Both the position numbers and the translations under genes were made by a program. A DNA stretch of 64,000 nucleotides, from NCBI RefSeq assembly GCF_007752935.1, contig NZ_CP036319.1:3038001-3102000 (forward strand), given 5' to 3'. The notes beneath the pieces were generated by a model. That model saw only the letters and a list, made by a program, of their open reading frames with translations. It was not told where the DNA came from and did no database searches. The DNA comes from Crateriforma conspicua. GTDB taxonomy: Bacteria > Planctomycetota > Planctomycetia > Pirellulales > Pirellulaceae. Of the stretch, positions 47,798-56,399 are shown piece by piece. Positions within the stretch are counted from its first letter, which is position 1; every line of letters starts with the position of its first letter.

Positions 47798-49774
47798 ATG
47801 CGTCATGGTGATCTTTCGCTGCCCAAGCCTCCGTCGATGGATCGACCGTCTGGTCGTTTTCAGTGCGGTCGATTGGGTGAAAAGGATGCGTGTTCTGGTG
47901 GCCCCGGGACGCAGGGACGTTGTCCGCTTGCGATGATCTCCGGTGCAAGTGCATGTCGCGTGCGACGGACTTGGAAAGGCCGCAAGCGATTGATCGGCGG
48001 CGGGGTGATCGCGGCGAGTCTTTTGCTGTTGATCAGTGCCGGCCTATTGGCGGGGCCTGAAACGGTGATTCGACCGGGGCCGCTTTCGACGCCGCATGCG
48101 CAGATCTTGTCCGGCAGCCTGCACGGATCCGGTGCAAACTCTGGTGCCGCGGATTGTCGTGCCTGTCACGCGGTGGATCCAAGTTCACTGGCCGATTGGT
48201 TCGGTTTGGCTTCTGGTCACGGATCGAAGCACGACAATGCCGCCGCCGCACAATCGCAACGGTGCTTGGATTGTCACGCCAAGACGATCGACCGCACGAC
48301 CGCTTTGGCGGCGCACAACTGGACGCCCACGCAGCAACAGCAGATCACCGCACGCTTGATCGATCGTCGCCGCGATGGCCGGCCAGCCGTATCGCTGGCG
48401 TCATTCTCGCCGGCCGCTTGGCTGGGTGGCGAAACGAATCAGACAGCGGGCACGGTGCATGCGGATGTGCAGTGCAGTGTCTGCCATCGGGAACATCACG
48501 GGGATGATCGCAGTTTGGTCGCGATGTCCGACCAGCAGTGCCAAAGTTGCCACATCGAAGCTTACGGCGATTTCGCGTCGGCCCATCCGGAATTTCGTGG
48601 GTATCCGTACCGTCGCGATACAGCAGACGTGAATGAGTCAGGACGTCGTCGCGTGGCGTTTGACCACGCTAGTCACCAAGTGAAGCATTTCCCGGCGACA
48701 CTGCGCGATGGCGTTGCGGCAACGTTTGAATGCCAGGCGTGTCACCAGTCGGGGCTTGCAAGACCGAGTGGTGAGCCGTTTGGCGATTTCGCGAACGTGG
48801 ATTACCGGGCGGCATGCGCGGAATGTCATGATGCGTCGTTAAGGGCAGCGGCATCGCCGGGGATCGTGGCCTTGTCACTGCCGTCGCTGCCCGATGATGT
48901 GGTCGACGCGATGGCCGGTTCCGGGCAACGAATCCGCTGGCCCGATGCGGCGACCGGGTTTTTGGATGGCCAGGTGTCGGCTTTGCAATCGCTGTTGTTG
49001 CGCGGCGACGGTTGGACCGAATCCCAGATCGCAAGCGTGCAAGATCTTTCGCTGCTGGACCCTTATGACGATGGCGATTTGCGATTAGCAACCAATCTGG
49101 CCGCGACGGTCGCGCGAATGATCAACGCAATCGCTAAAGGTGGGCAACCCGAGTTGCTTCGCCGCTTGGTCGATGCTGGCTGTGAACAAGAGTTTGCATC
49201 GGAGCTGGCGAAGTCTTTGGCACCACAAATGGTCCAGGCGTTGAAGTCACGCTGGTTTGATGCGTCGAAAACGGATGCCGAGCGGTTCGACAGTGACACG
49301 TTGTTGTCGCTGGGCGGATGGTACCGCGATGATTTTCTGCTGAAACTGGCTTACCGTCCGACCGGGCACGCTGATCCCGTTGCGACCGCAATGTTATCGA
49401 TGGCTCGATCGGGGCGTCTGGACGATTCCGTGGTTCAGCGGACCTTGGCGGATCCCGTGGTGAAGTCTTGTGCGCAGTGCCACGACGGGGCGTCAGTGGA
49501 TCCGATGCGTTTGACGGGCGACGTCCGGTGGAACGAACCGATGACGCCGGATGACGGTCATCGGTTCTCACACGGACCGCATTTGAAGATCGCGGGACTG
49601 TCGGACTGCCAGCACTGTCACCGCGTGGATGAGTCGGCCGTGATGGATTCGGCCGGTCAGCGGGTGAACGCGGTGGGTTTTGCAGAGATGACCAAGGCGG
49701 ATTGTGCGGTGTGCCATCGCCCGGGTGCGGCACCTGACGGATGCATGCAGTGCCACCGGTACCACCGTCATTGA
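47798..49774 (+). CDS. Membrane-anchored decaheme cytochrome c
   Basis: The protein (658 residues from ATG 47798; ATG 47933 is an alternative start) has one N-terminal membrane segment, LIGGGVIAASLLLLISAGLL, acting as anchor or signal peptide. Ten CXXCH motifs follow: CRACH, CLDCH, CSVCH, CQSCH, CQACH, CAECH, CAQCH, CQHCH, CAVCH and CMQCH. The first six are in the N-terminal part and four at the C-terminus, separated by about 200 residues without heme motifs (near 370-560). It belongs loosely to the cytochrome c3/multiheme group and should lie in the periplasm. As the third gene of the operon it is the likely outer partner of the cytochrome b. Confidence 0.88.
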   Translation: MRHGDLSLPKPPSMDRPSGRFQCGRLGEKDACSGGPGTQGRCPLAMISGASACRVRRTWKGRKRLIGGGVIAASLLLLISAGLLAGPETVIRPGPLSTPHAQILSGSLHGSGANSGAADCRACHAVDPSSLADWFGLASGHGSKHDNAAAAQSQRCLDCHAKTIDRTTALAAHNWTPTQQQQITARLIDRRRDGRPAVSLASFSPAAWLGGETNQTAGTVHADVQCSVCHREHHGDDRSLVAMSDQQCQSCHIEAYGDFASAHPEFRGYPYRRDTADVNESGRRRVAFDHASHQVKHFPATLRDGVAATFECQACHQSGLARPSGEPFGDFANVDYRAACAECHDASLRAAASPGIVALSLPSLPDDVVDAMAGSGQRIRWPDAATGFLDGQVSALQSLLLRGDGWTESQIASVQDLSLLDPYDDGDLRLATNLAATVARMINAIAKGGQPELLRRLVDAGCEQEFASELAKSLAPQMVQALKSRWFDASKTDAERFDSDTLLSLGGWYRDDFLLKLAYRPTGHADPVATAMLSMARSGRLDDSVVQRTLADPVVKSCAQCHDGASVDPMRLTGDVRWNEPMTPDDGHRFSHGPHLKIAGLSDCQHCHRVDESAVMDSAGQRVNAVGFAEMTKADCAVCHRPGAAPDGCMQCHRYHRH

Positions 49775-49783
49775 TGGGTGCAC

Positions 49784-49933
49784 GCTACTTTCGCGGAGCG
49801 AAAGGCGACTATGTGACCCGATGGTTGAGATGTTTGGCCCGTGCGACTCGACGGTAGCGGGATCGGGGCCGATTCAGGTGCGTTGCTTCAGGGCTCGGAC
49901 GCTACTTTCGCGGAGCGAAAGGCGACTTTGTGA
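49784..49933. repeat. Two copies of a short palindromic repeat
   Basis: GCTACTTTCGCGGAGCGAAA followed by GGCGAC(T)(A/T)TGTGA occurs at 49784-49815 and 49901-49933. CTTTCGC and GCGAAAG form a 7-bp stem with a GGA loop. Related sequences occur at 17972, 52760, 56340, 59110, 59395, 61845 and 61950. They fill the gap between the decaheme and glutathione peroxidase genes, which converge. Confidence 0.8.
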
Positions 49934-49999
49934 GCCGCATGGTTGAGATGATTGGCCGATGCGCGACCCGTGGGTCGCGCGCTCGGCTCAGGGTTGGCG

Positions 50000-50575
50000 T
50001 TACTTCTTGGCCAATTCGGCTTCGACGGCTTTCACGACGATTTTGTCATCGGGCTTCGTTCGAGGCTCGAAGCGGTTGATCAAGTTGCCTTCGCGGTCGA
50101 TCAAGAACTTTTCAAAGTTCCATGAAACCTTGCCGGCTCCCTTCGGCTTGACGTCTTGGCTGGTCAGGAATTTGTACAGCGGAGCGGCGCCGTCACCGTT
50201 GACTTCCAGCTTGCTGAACATCGGGAAGCTGACGTTGTATTCGCCAGTGCAGAATTCCAGGATCTTCGATTCCTCCCACGGCTCTTGGCCGGCAAATTGG
50301 TTGCACGGGAATCCCAGGATCACGAAACCTTGGTCCTTGTACTTCTCGTACATCGCTTGCAGATTTTCGTACTGCGGGGTCAGGCCACACTTGCTGGCGA
50401 CGTTGACGATCAGCACGACGTTGCCTTCGTAGTCTTCCAAGTCGACCGTTTCGCCTTCGATATTTTTGACTTCGAAGTTCAACGCACATTCGTGCTCGGC
50501 TGATTCGGCTTTGTCGGCGCGGGCGGACGTGGTCATCAGGGCGGTCGCAACCAGGCAGGACAGGAACAGACGCAT
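50000..50575 (-). CDS. Glutathione peroxidase family protein, exported
   Basis: The 191-residue protein has a signal peptide (MRLFLSCLVATALMTTSARA). The thiol peroxidase site is Cys63 in NVASKCGLTPQYENLQ, and ILGFPCNQFAGQEP holds the conserved Gln; WNFEKFLIDREGNLINRF supplies the Trp/Asn of the catalytic tetrad. It reduces peroxides with thiols, probably thioredoxin-like donors, in the periplasm. It is transcribed alone and convergent with the decaheme gene. Confidence 0.93.
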   Translation of the reverse strand: MRLFLSCLVATALMTTSARADKAESAEHECALNFEVKNIEGETVDLEDYEGNVVLIVNVASKCGLTPQYENLQAMYEKYKDQGFVILGFPCNQFAGQEPWEESKILEFCTGEYNVSFPMFSKLEVNGDGAAPLYKFLTSQDVKPKGAGKVSWNFEKFLIDREGNLINRFEPRTKPDDKIVVKAVEAELAKK

Positions 50576-50914
50576 GGGCAGAATTCCGGTATGGGAAAGG
50601 AAGTGATGGAACGTCAGATCGGGTGGGCTTCGGCGAGGCCGTGCGAAGTTTGAGCCTCGCGAACGAGCTTCCGATTCGGGCGAAACTCGTCGGATCGTGC
50701 CGACAAGGCCGCCGGGAATATTTTCAAGTTCTGGGGTGAGTATACCGGCAGTGCTAGTGGCGACGGCCTCGTGGTCCGATTACGTTTTGATTTCTTCCCC
50801 TAAGCCGCGGTCCAAGGTTGACGGACGAACCGTTTACCCCCAGCATCCGCGGTCTGCCATTCCTTTCCGAATTTCATCCCGCCTCGAATTCGATCCAACC
50901 CAGGAGACTCGTCT
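50576..50914. other. Intergenic region between divergent peroxidase and MFS genes
   Basis: These 339 bp must hold two outward promoters. I found no gene, RNA or repeat copy. AGGAGAC six bases before the GTG at 50915 is a clear ribosome binding site and fixes the start of the MFS gene. Confidence 0.5.
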
Positions 50915-52504
50915 GTGGATTTTGCACGTGGAAAATTGATGCTGGCCAGCTTTTTAACGCTGGTCGCATCGGGCATCGGGTTCGCCACCAGGACGGCGGC
51001 CGGTGGTCCTTGGGAACGCGAATTCAACATCGGGGGAGGTCAATTCGGTGCGATTCTTGGGGCAGGGTTCCTGGGCTTCGGGTTGATGATTTTCTTTGGC
51101 GGGATCTTGGTCGAAAAATTCGGCTACAAGAAACTGCTGATGCTGGCGTTCGTATTGCACTTGGTCAGTGCCGTCATGTTGTTCATCGCCAACCCGCTAT
51201 TTGACGGATGGCGTGAATCGGATCCGGAGAACGCGACGCAGAACGTGTTCAACGTTTTGTTCTGGAGTGCGTTCCTGTTTTCGATCTGTCAGGGATTGTA
51301 CGAAGCGGTCATCAACCCGCTGATCGCCCAGTTGTATCCGGACAATAAAACACACTATTTGAATATCCTGCACGCCGGATGGCCCGCCGGGATGATCGTC
51401 GGCGGTCTGTTTGCGGCTGGGTTTATCGGCGAAGAAGCCTGGTTCACCGAATTGCCCTGGCAATGGGCCTTGGCCAGCTTTGCGATTGTCGTCGTGGCCT
51501 ACGGCATCATGGTGATCCCGGAAAAGTTCCCCGAAACGGTGGGCGAATCCAGCAGCGATTTTGCGACGGTTTTCTCGTGTTTCGCTTCGATCCCGTTCCT
51601 GGTTTTGATCGTTCTGCACGCGTTGATCGGCTACATGGAATTGGGCGTCGATTCGTGGATGACGAAGCTGATGGAGAACCTGTTGCCCAATTCGGTGCTG
51701 ATTCTGGTTTACACGTCGATGTTGATGTTCGTGCTGCGGTTCTTTGCCGGCCCGATCGTCCACAAGATCAACCCGATCGGATTGCTGTTGGGCAGTTCGG
51801 TGATCGCATGCTTGGGACTGTTGTGGTTGGGGTCGCCGATCCAAAGCGTCGGCATGATCTTTGTCGCCGCGACGTTCTATTCGCTGGGCAAAGCGTTCCT
51901 GTGGCCGACGATGTTGGGGGTCGCGGGCGAACGGTATCCGCAAAGTGGATCGGTTGCGATGGGGGCCCTCGGAGCGGCCGGGATGTTGTGCGTCGGCCAG
52001 ATTGCCGGCCCGCGGATCGGGACTCAGCAAGGGTTTTCGATGAGCGAGAATCTGCAGCAGACCGCGCCAGAAACATTCGAACGCTATGCCGAACCCGAAG
52101 CCATCACCGCTTGGGGTTACGAGTACCGGCCGTTGGATGCGGCGAAGTTGAACGCGGCCAATGGGGCGGAGTTGGGCGAAGACGGCAAGCCGGTTTCGAC
52201 CCAGGCGTTGGCTGATGCGGAACTGATCGACGAAGCGGACAAGGAAGTGTTGTTGGCCAACGCCGACACGGACTTTTCGGCGGTTCAGGATTCGTATTTG
52301 TTCGGCGGCCGTCGTGCGTTGACGCTGACGTCCTATGTGCCGGCGACGATGGCGATCGGGTTCTTGGGATTGCTGATCTATTACCGATCGATCGGCGGTT
52401 ACAAGGCGATCAAGATCGATCACGAGCATGAGGATGCGGAGGTCCCGGTGCCTCACGAGGCGACCGAGGATCCGCTGGAACGCCCGGCACCGACGGAGTA
52501 TTAG
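50915..52504 (+). CDS. MFS transporter with a soluble insertion
   Basis: The 529-residue protein starts at GTG 50915 behind AGGAGAC. Twelve helices in two bundles can be traced, with the first-bundle pattern GFGLMIFFGGILVEKFGYKK corresponding to the MFS loop 2-3 motif. A hydrophilic stretch of about 110 residues (near 370-480) separates the last two helices, unusual for the family. The C-terminus is acidic. No substrate can be named; sugar or organic-acid uptake would be a guess. It is monocistronic, followed by a repeat cluster. Confidence 0.8.
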   Translation: MDFARGKLMLASFLTLVASGIGFATRTAAGGPWEREFNIGGGQFGAILGAGFLGFGLMIFFGGILVEKFGYKKLLMLAFVLHLVSAVMLFIANPLFDGWRESDPENATQNVFNVLFWSAFLFSICQGLYEAVINPLIAQLYPDNKTHYLNILHAGWPAGMIVGGLFAAGFIGEEAWFTELPWQWALASFAIVVVAYGIMVIPEKFPETVGESSSDFATVFSCFASIPFLVLIVLHALIGYMELGVDSWMTKLMENLLPNSVLILVYTSMLMFVLRFFAGPIVHKINPIGLLLGSSVIACLGLLWLGSPIQSVGMIFVAATFYSLGKAFLWPTMLGVAGERYPQSGSVAMGALGAAGMLCVGQIAGPRIGTQQGFSMSENLQQTAPETFERYAEPEAITAWGYEYRPLDAAKLNAANGAELGEDGKPVSTQALADAELIDEADKEVLLANADTDFSAVQDSYLFGGRRALTLTSYVPATMAIGFLGLLIYYRSIGGYKAIKIDHEHEDAEVPVPHEATEDPLERPAPTEY

Positions 52505-52516
52505 GCGGCTGGAAGA

Positions 52517-52800
52517 GCCCTCCCCGGAAGCGGGTTTGAGCCGAAGCGGCTGCCTATTCCCTTTACCTCCTCCGGGAGGGTCGAGCCTTAGCGAGGGGAG
52601 GGTGCGCCGGCGGAAGAGCCCTCCCCGGAATCTCGTCCCTCGATTCCGACCCTCCCGCTTGCGGGAGGGTGAAGGTGGTACTGAGCCGAATGTGTAGGCG
52701 CCGGGCTGCGTTGCCGGAACAACAAAACCCGCGGCTAGCGCCTTGCGGCTCACATCGTCGCCTCTCGCTCCGCCGAAAGTAGCGTGCGCGGGGGTGCGTT
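52517..52800. repeat. Composite dispersed repeat cluster
   Basis: Unit B (CCCTCCCCGGAA...GGGAGGGTGAAGGT) occurs at about 52518 and 52618, the second with a CCCTCCCGC-TT-GCGGGAGGG hairpin. It is followed by GCGCCGGGCTGCGTTGCCG and unit A (CCCGCGGCTAGCGCC at 52728-52742, GGCTCACATCGTCGCC, then a GAAAGTAGCGTGCG tail). The same series occurs at 58960-59430 and 61785-61985. It fills most of the 449-bp gap between the MFS gene and aspS; no gene is visible. Confidence 0.8.
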
Positions 52801-52953
52801 CAGGATCGCAAGACACTAGTGCCAACACGCTGGCACCGGCTTGTGCCAGCGAACCAGTCCCGTTCACGCGGCGGATTTGGTGGCTAGAATCTTCGGCTTT
52901 CCAAAAACTCGGCATCGCCGATCCAGCCAGCCAACCACGAGAAACGATCCCCC

Positions 52954-54732
52954 GTGCTCAGGACCCACAACTGCGGCCAGCTCCGCAAATCAGACGTCGG
53001 AACGGAAGTCACCCTATGCGGCTGGGTCGAAAGCAAACGCGACCACGGCGGCGCTGTCTTCATCGATTTGCGTGACCGATACGGCATCACCCAGGTCGTC
53101 ATCGGGCCTCCGGAAGCCGACAAATCGCTGATCGACCAAGCGGGTCACGTGCCTGCCGAAAGCGTGATCCTGATCCGCGGCAAGGTTTCGGATCGTTTGG
53201 AAGGCAAGACCAACGAGAAGCTGCCGACCGGGGAAATCGAAGTCCGCAGCGAGCATTTCGAGATCCTGAACGCCGCCGCGACGCCGCCGTTCACCCCGGG
53301 ACAGGCCGAATTGCCGGGCGAAGATCTGCGGCTGAAGTATCGCTTTTTGGATCTCCGTCGGACCGAGATGCAGCGGGCGATGGTCTTGCGCAGCCGCATC
53401 GTCAAAATCATGCGGGACTATTTCGCCCAGCACGATTTTATCGACGTCGAAACGCCGATCCTGGGCCGCAGCACCCCGGAAGGCGCCCGCGATTATCTGG
53501 TGCCGAGCCGCGTGCATCCCGGGGAATTTTATGCGCTGCCGCAATCACCCCAGCTGTACAAGCAAATCTTGATGGTCGCCGGTTTTGACCGCTATGTCCA
53601 AGTCGCCAAGTGTTTCCGCGACGAAGACCTGCGGGCCGACCGCCAGCCGGAATTCACCCAACTGGACTTGGAGATGTCGTTCGTCGACGCGGACGACATC
53701 ATGAGCCTGATCGACGGATTGGTCGCCGCGACGGCCAAGGAAGTCCTGGGCAAAGACATCGCATTGCCGTTGCCGCGGATGACGTACGAAGAAGCGATGC
53801 GTCGTTTCGGCAGCGACGCACCCGACCTGCGGTTCGGCATGGAAATCGTCGACGTCACCGATGTGGCCAAGAAGACGGAGTTTCGCGTGTTCCGCGGGAC
53901 CGCCGACGCCGGCAAATTCGTTCGCGGCATCAACGTCAAGAACGCCGCCGACAAGTATTCACGCCGTCAGATCGACGAGCTGACCAGTTGGGTTCAAAAC
54001 GATTTTGGTGCCAAGGGATTGGCTTGGTTCCGAGTCGAAGAAGACGGATCGCTTTGGAGCCCGATCGCGAAGAACTTTGACGCCGAACATCTGGCGGAGA
54101 TCAAGGAAAAACTGGACGGCCAGCCCAACGACTTGCTGATGTTCTTGGCCGACACCTGGGATGTGACGTGTCGCGGATTGTCGGGGCTGCGTAAACGCAT
54201 GGCCGTCGAATTGGAATTGTTCTCACCCAACGATCTGAATTGCAGTTGGGTGACCGAGTTCCCGATGTTCGAACGGGACGAGGAATCCGACCGTTACGTG
54301 GCGATGCACCACCCGTTCACCGCACCGCTGGCGGACGATTTGCCGCGGCTGAAAGATCAACCCGAAAAGTGTCACGCCCAAGCATACGACTTGGTGATCA
54401 ACGGCAGCGAAGCGGGTGGCGGTACGATCCGGATTCACGACCCCGGCGTCCAGCAACAAGTGTTCGACTTGCTGGGGATCGACGAGGAAACCGCCAAGGA
54501 TCGCTTCGGTTTCTTGCTGGACGCACTGAAGTATGGCGCGCCACCGCACGGCGGGATCGCGCTTGGCGTTGACCGCTGGGTGATGCTGTTCGCGGGCTTG
54601 GAGAACATTCGCGAAGTCATCGCGTTCCCCAAGACTCAAAAGGCTTCGGACTTGATGACCGAGGCGCCGGGCGAGGTCGACAGTCAACAGTTGGAAGAAC
54701 TGCACTTGCGCACGATCAAAGCGAAGAGCTGA
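52954..54732 (+). CDS. aspS: Aspartyl-tRNA synthetase
   Basis: The 592-residue class II enzyme is full length for the bacterial type. It has an OB-fold anticodon-binding domain (LCGWVESKRDHGGAVFIDLR), a catalytic core with motif 2 (KCFRDEDLRADRQPEFTQLD), the bacterial GAD insertion domain (about 300-410) and motif 3 (GIALGVDRWVMLFAG). It charges tRNA-Asp; whether it also acts on tRNA-Asn cannot be judged here. The start is GTG at 52954. The sulfatase gene follows 51 bp downstream. Confidence 0.98.
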   Translation: MLRTHNCGQLRKSDVGTEVTLCGWVESKRDHGGAVFIDLRDRYGITQVVIGPPEADKSLIDQAGHVPAESVILIRGKVSDRLEGKTNEKLPTGEIEVRSEHFEILNAAATPPFTPGQAELPGEDLRLKYRFLDLRRTEMQRAMVLRSRIVKIMRDYFAQHDFIDVETPILGRSTPEGARDYLVPSRVHPGEFYALPQSPQLYKQILMVAGFDRYVQVAKCFRDEDLRADRQPEFTQLDLEMSFVDADDIMSLIDGLVAATAKEVLGKDIALPLPRMTYEEAMRRFGSDAPDLRFGMEIVDVTDVAKKTEFRVFRGTADAGKFVRGINVKNAADKYSRRQIDELTSWVQNDFGAKGLAWFRVEEDGSLWSPIAKNFDAEHLAEIKEKLDGQPNDLLMFLADTWDVTCRGLSGLRKRMAVELELFSPNDLNCSWVTEFPMFERDEESDRYVAMHHPFTAPLADDLPRLKDQPEKCHAQAYDLVINGSEAGGGTIRIHDPGVQQQVFDLLGIDEETAKDRFGFLLDALKYGAPPHGGIALGVDRWVMLFAGLENIREVIAFPKTQKASDLMTEAPGEVDSQQLEELHLRTIKAKS

Positions 54733-54783
54733 TATCCTGGGCGGCGAACAAGATTCGCCATCACTGCCCAGGAGACTGTTCTG

Positions 54784-56244
54784 ATGACCGGCCGCGACCT
54801 GATTCCGTTTTCTGTGCGTTGCGGTTTGGCGGCGCTGGCGCTGGTTTCGTTCGTCACATCTCGTGCGGTCGGCGACGATGCGCCGATCAACGTGTTGCTG
54901 ATCACCAGCGACGACCTTGGGCTGCATTTGGGGTGCTATGAGGACCCGGTGGCACGGACTCCGAACCTGGACGCTTTGGCCGCCCAGTCGACGGTGTTTC
55001 GCAACGCGTATGTGGCCCAGGCGTCATGCAGTCCATCGCGAAGTGCGATGTTCACGGGGACCTACCCGCATACCAACGGGCAATACGCGTTGGTCAACAG
55101 CGGGTATTCGCTGCATCCGCGTTTCCGTGACCAGACGATTCCGAATCTATTGAAGCCGGCGGGTTATCGCACCGGGATCGCAGGCAAACTGCACGTTGCA
55201 CCGGAGTCGTCGTTTGAATTCGACCAGCGGATTCGCGTCAACACACGCGACGTGGTCAAGACGGCCGATGCGGCGGCGGAGTTTATCGACCAGTCTGGCG
55301 ACCAGTCGTTCTTTTTGATGGTCAACTATTCCGATCCGCACTGGGATCGCGAAAACGGTCAGGGGCCCTGGTTCTATCGTGATCAAGTCGCCGGGGTTCC
55401 GGCAAAGATCATGACCGCCGGCGATGTCCAGCCGTTCGCGTTCCAAGGCTATCGTTCCGAAGAGCATCTGGACCGCGTGGCGGGGTATTACAACGCCGTG
55501 CACCGGTTGGATGCGGCGATCGGCTTGCTGTTGGAACAGTTGCAGGAATCGGGAAAGGCGGACAACACGCTGGTGCTGTTCGTCAGTGATCATGGGGCAC
55601 CGTTTGCGCGTGGCAAGACGACTTGTTACGAAGCCGGACTGCGTGTTCCGTTCATGATCCGCTGGCCGGGGCTGACCAAACCGCGAACCAGTTTGGCGTT
55701 GGTTTCGACGATCGATTTGTTGCCGACGATCTTGGATGCGGCTGGCGTGGCGATTCCCGATCACGTCCAAGGGGGTTCGCTGCGCAGGTTGACTCAGGGG
55801 GATGAATCGACGGCCCGTCGGTACTTGGTCGGCGAATTCCACTCGCACGGATTGATGCCGTTTTATCCGCGTCGGGCGATCCGAGATTCACGGTACAAGT
55901 TGATTCATAATTTGTTGCCCGGCCGAGACGTCCAGTCGCGGATGGATGGCGATCCGTCGATCAGTGAATCGCGTGATCGCGAGGCGATTCCGGCGGTGTT
56001 CGAGGCCAGTTACCTGCGATTCGCCGACGCACCGGAGTATGAGTTGTTCGATTTGGCGGCGGACCCTTGGGAGTTGAACAACTTGGCCGGCGATCCGGCG
56101 ATGACGGACGTCCAGCAGCGATTGACCGGTGCATTGCGACAGTGGCAGGACGAGACGGAGGATCCGCTGCGGGACGGCGAGGTGATTCAGCGTTTCATCC
56201 GCAACGCCCAGGCTCGCAAGATCGTCCAGCCGCCGGTTCAGTGA
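54784..56244 (+). CDS. Secreted type I sulfatase
   Basis: The 486-residue protein has a signal peptide (LAALALVSFVTSRAVG) and begins at the ATG at 54784. The formylglycine site is Cys82 in SCSPSRSAMFTG. Metal-binding residues appear in LLITSDDLGLHLG and FVSDHGAPFARGKT, and LHVAPESSFEFD includes the substrate-side histidine. The fold and the closing YELFDLAADPWELNNLAGD segment are typical of planctomycete sulfatases resembling heparan N-sulfatase. It would remove sulfate from algal or other glycans in the periplasm, after activation by a formylglycine-generating enzyme encoded elsewhere. Confidence 0.95.
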   Translation: MTGRDLIPFSVRCGLAALALVSFVTSRAVGDDAPINVLLITSDDLGLHLGCYEDPVARTPNLDALAAQSTVFRNAYVAQASCSPSRSAMFTGTYPHTNGQYALVNSGYSLHPRFRDQTIPNLLKPAGYRTGIAGKLHVAPESSFEFDQRIRVNTRDVVKTADAAAEFIDQSGDQSFFLMVNYSDPHWDRENGQGPWFYRDQVAGVPAKIMTAGDVQPFAFQGYRSEEHLDRVAGYYNAVHRLDAAIGLLLEQLQESGKADNTLVLFVSDHGAPFARGKTTCYEAGLRVPFMIRWPGLTKPRTSLALVSTIDLLPTILDAAGVAIPDHVQGGSLRRLTQGDESTARRYLVGEFHSHGLMPFYPRRAIRDSRYKLIHNLLPGRDVQSRMDGDPSISESRDREAIPAVFEASYLRFADAPEYELFDLAADPWELNNLAGDPAMTDVQQRLTGALRQWQDETEDPLRDGEVIQRFIRNAQARKIVQPPVQ

Positions 56245-56304
56245 TGGTCCCCGGGCTGTCGATGTCGTCGTGGTTTTCCTTTTGGCTTCTTTCCGCTTAG
56301 GATC

Positions 56305-56370
56305 GACCCGCGGCTAACGCGGATACAGCTCGGCAATGTCGCCTCTCGCTGCGCGAAAGTAGCGCGAGAG
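56305..56370. repeat. Diverged copy of dispersed repeat unit A
   Basis: CCCGCGGCTAACGC, then a divergent middle, then GTCGCCTCTCGCTGCGCGAA and AGTAGCGCGAGAG match unit A seen at 52728 and 59079. It lies between the convergent sulfatase and tsaD genes. Confidence 0.6.
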
Positions 56371-56399
56371 TGTCTCATCCCGGGAGATCTGGTTCCTGC

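Noticed and set aside
45024-49774. Reading the three-gene operon as a molybdoenzyme (DMSO/formate dehydrogenase-like) or NrfABCD complex
   Set aside because: There is no molybdopterin subunit, and the membrane protein has histidine pairs rather than the NrfD fold.
49784-49933. CRISPR-like repeats
   Set aside because: Only two copies, about 117 bp apart, palindromic and related to dispersed intergenic repeats; no cas genes.
51197-52915. 572-residue open frame on the minus strand opposite the MFS gene
   Set aside because: Arg/Gln/His-rich shadow of the MFS reading frame with no family motif; such long antisense frames are expected at this GC content.
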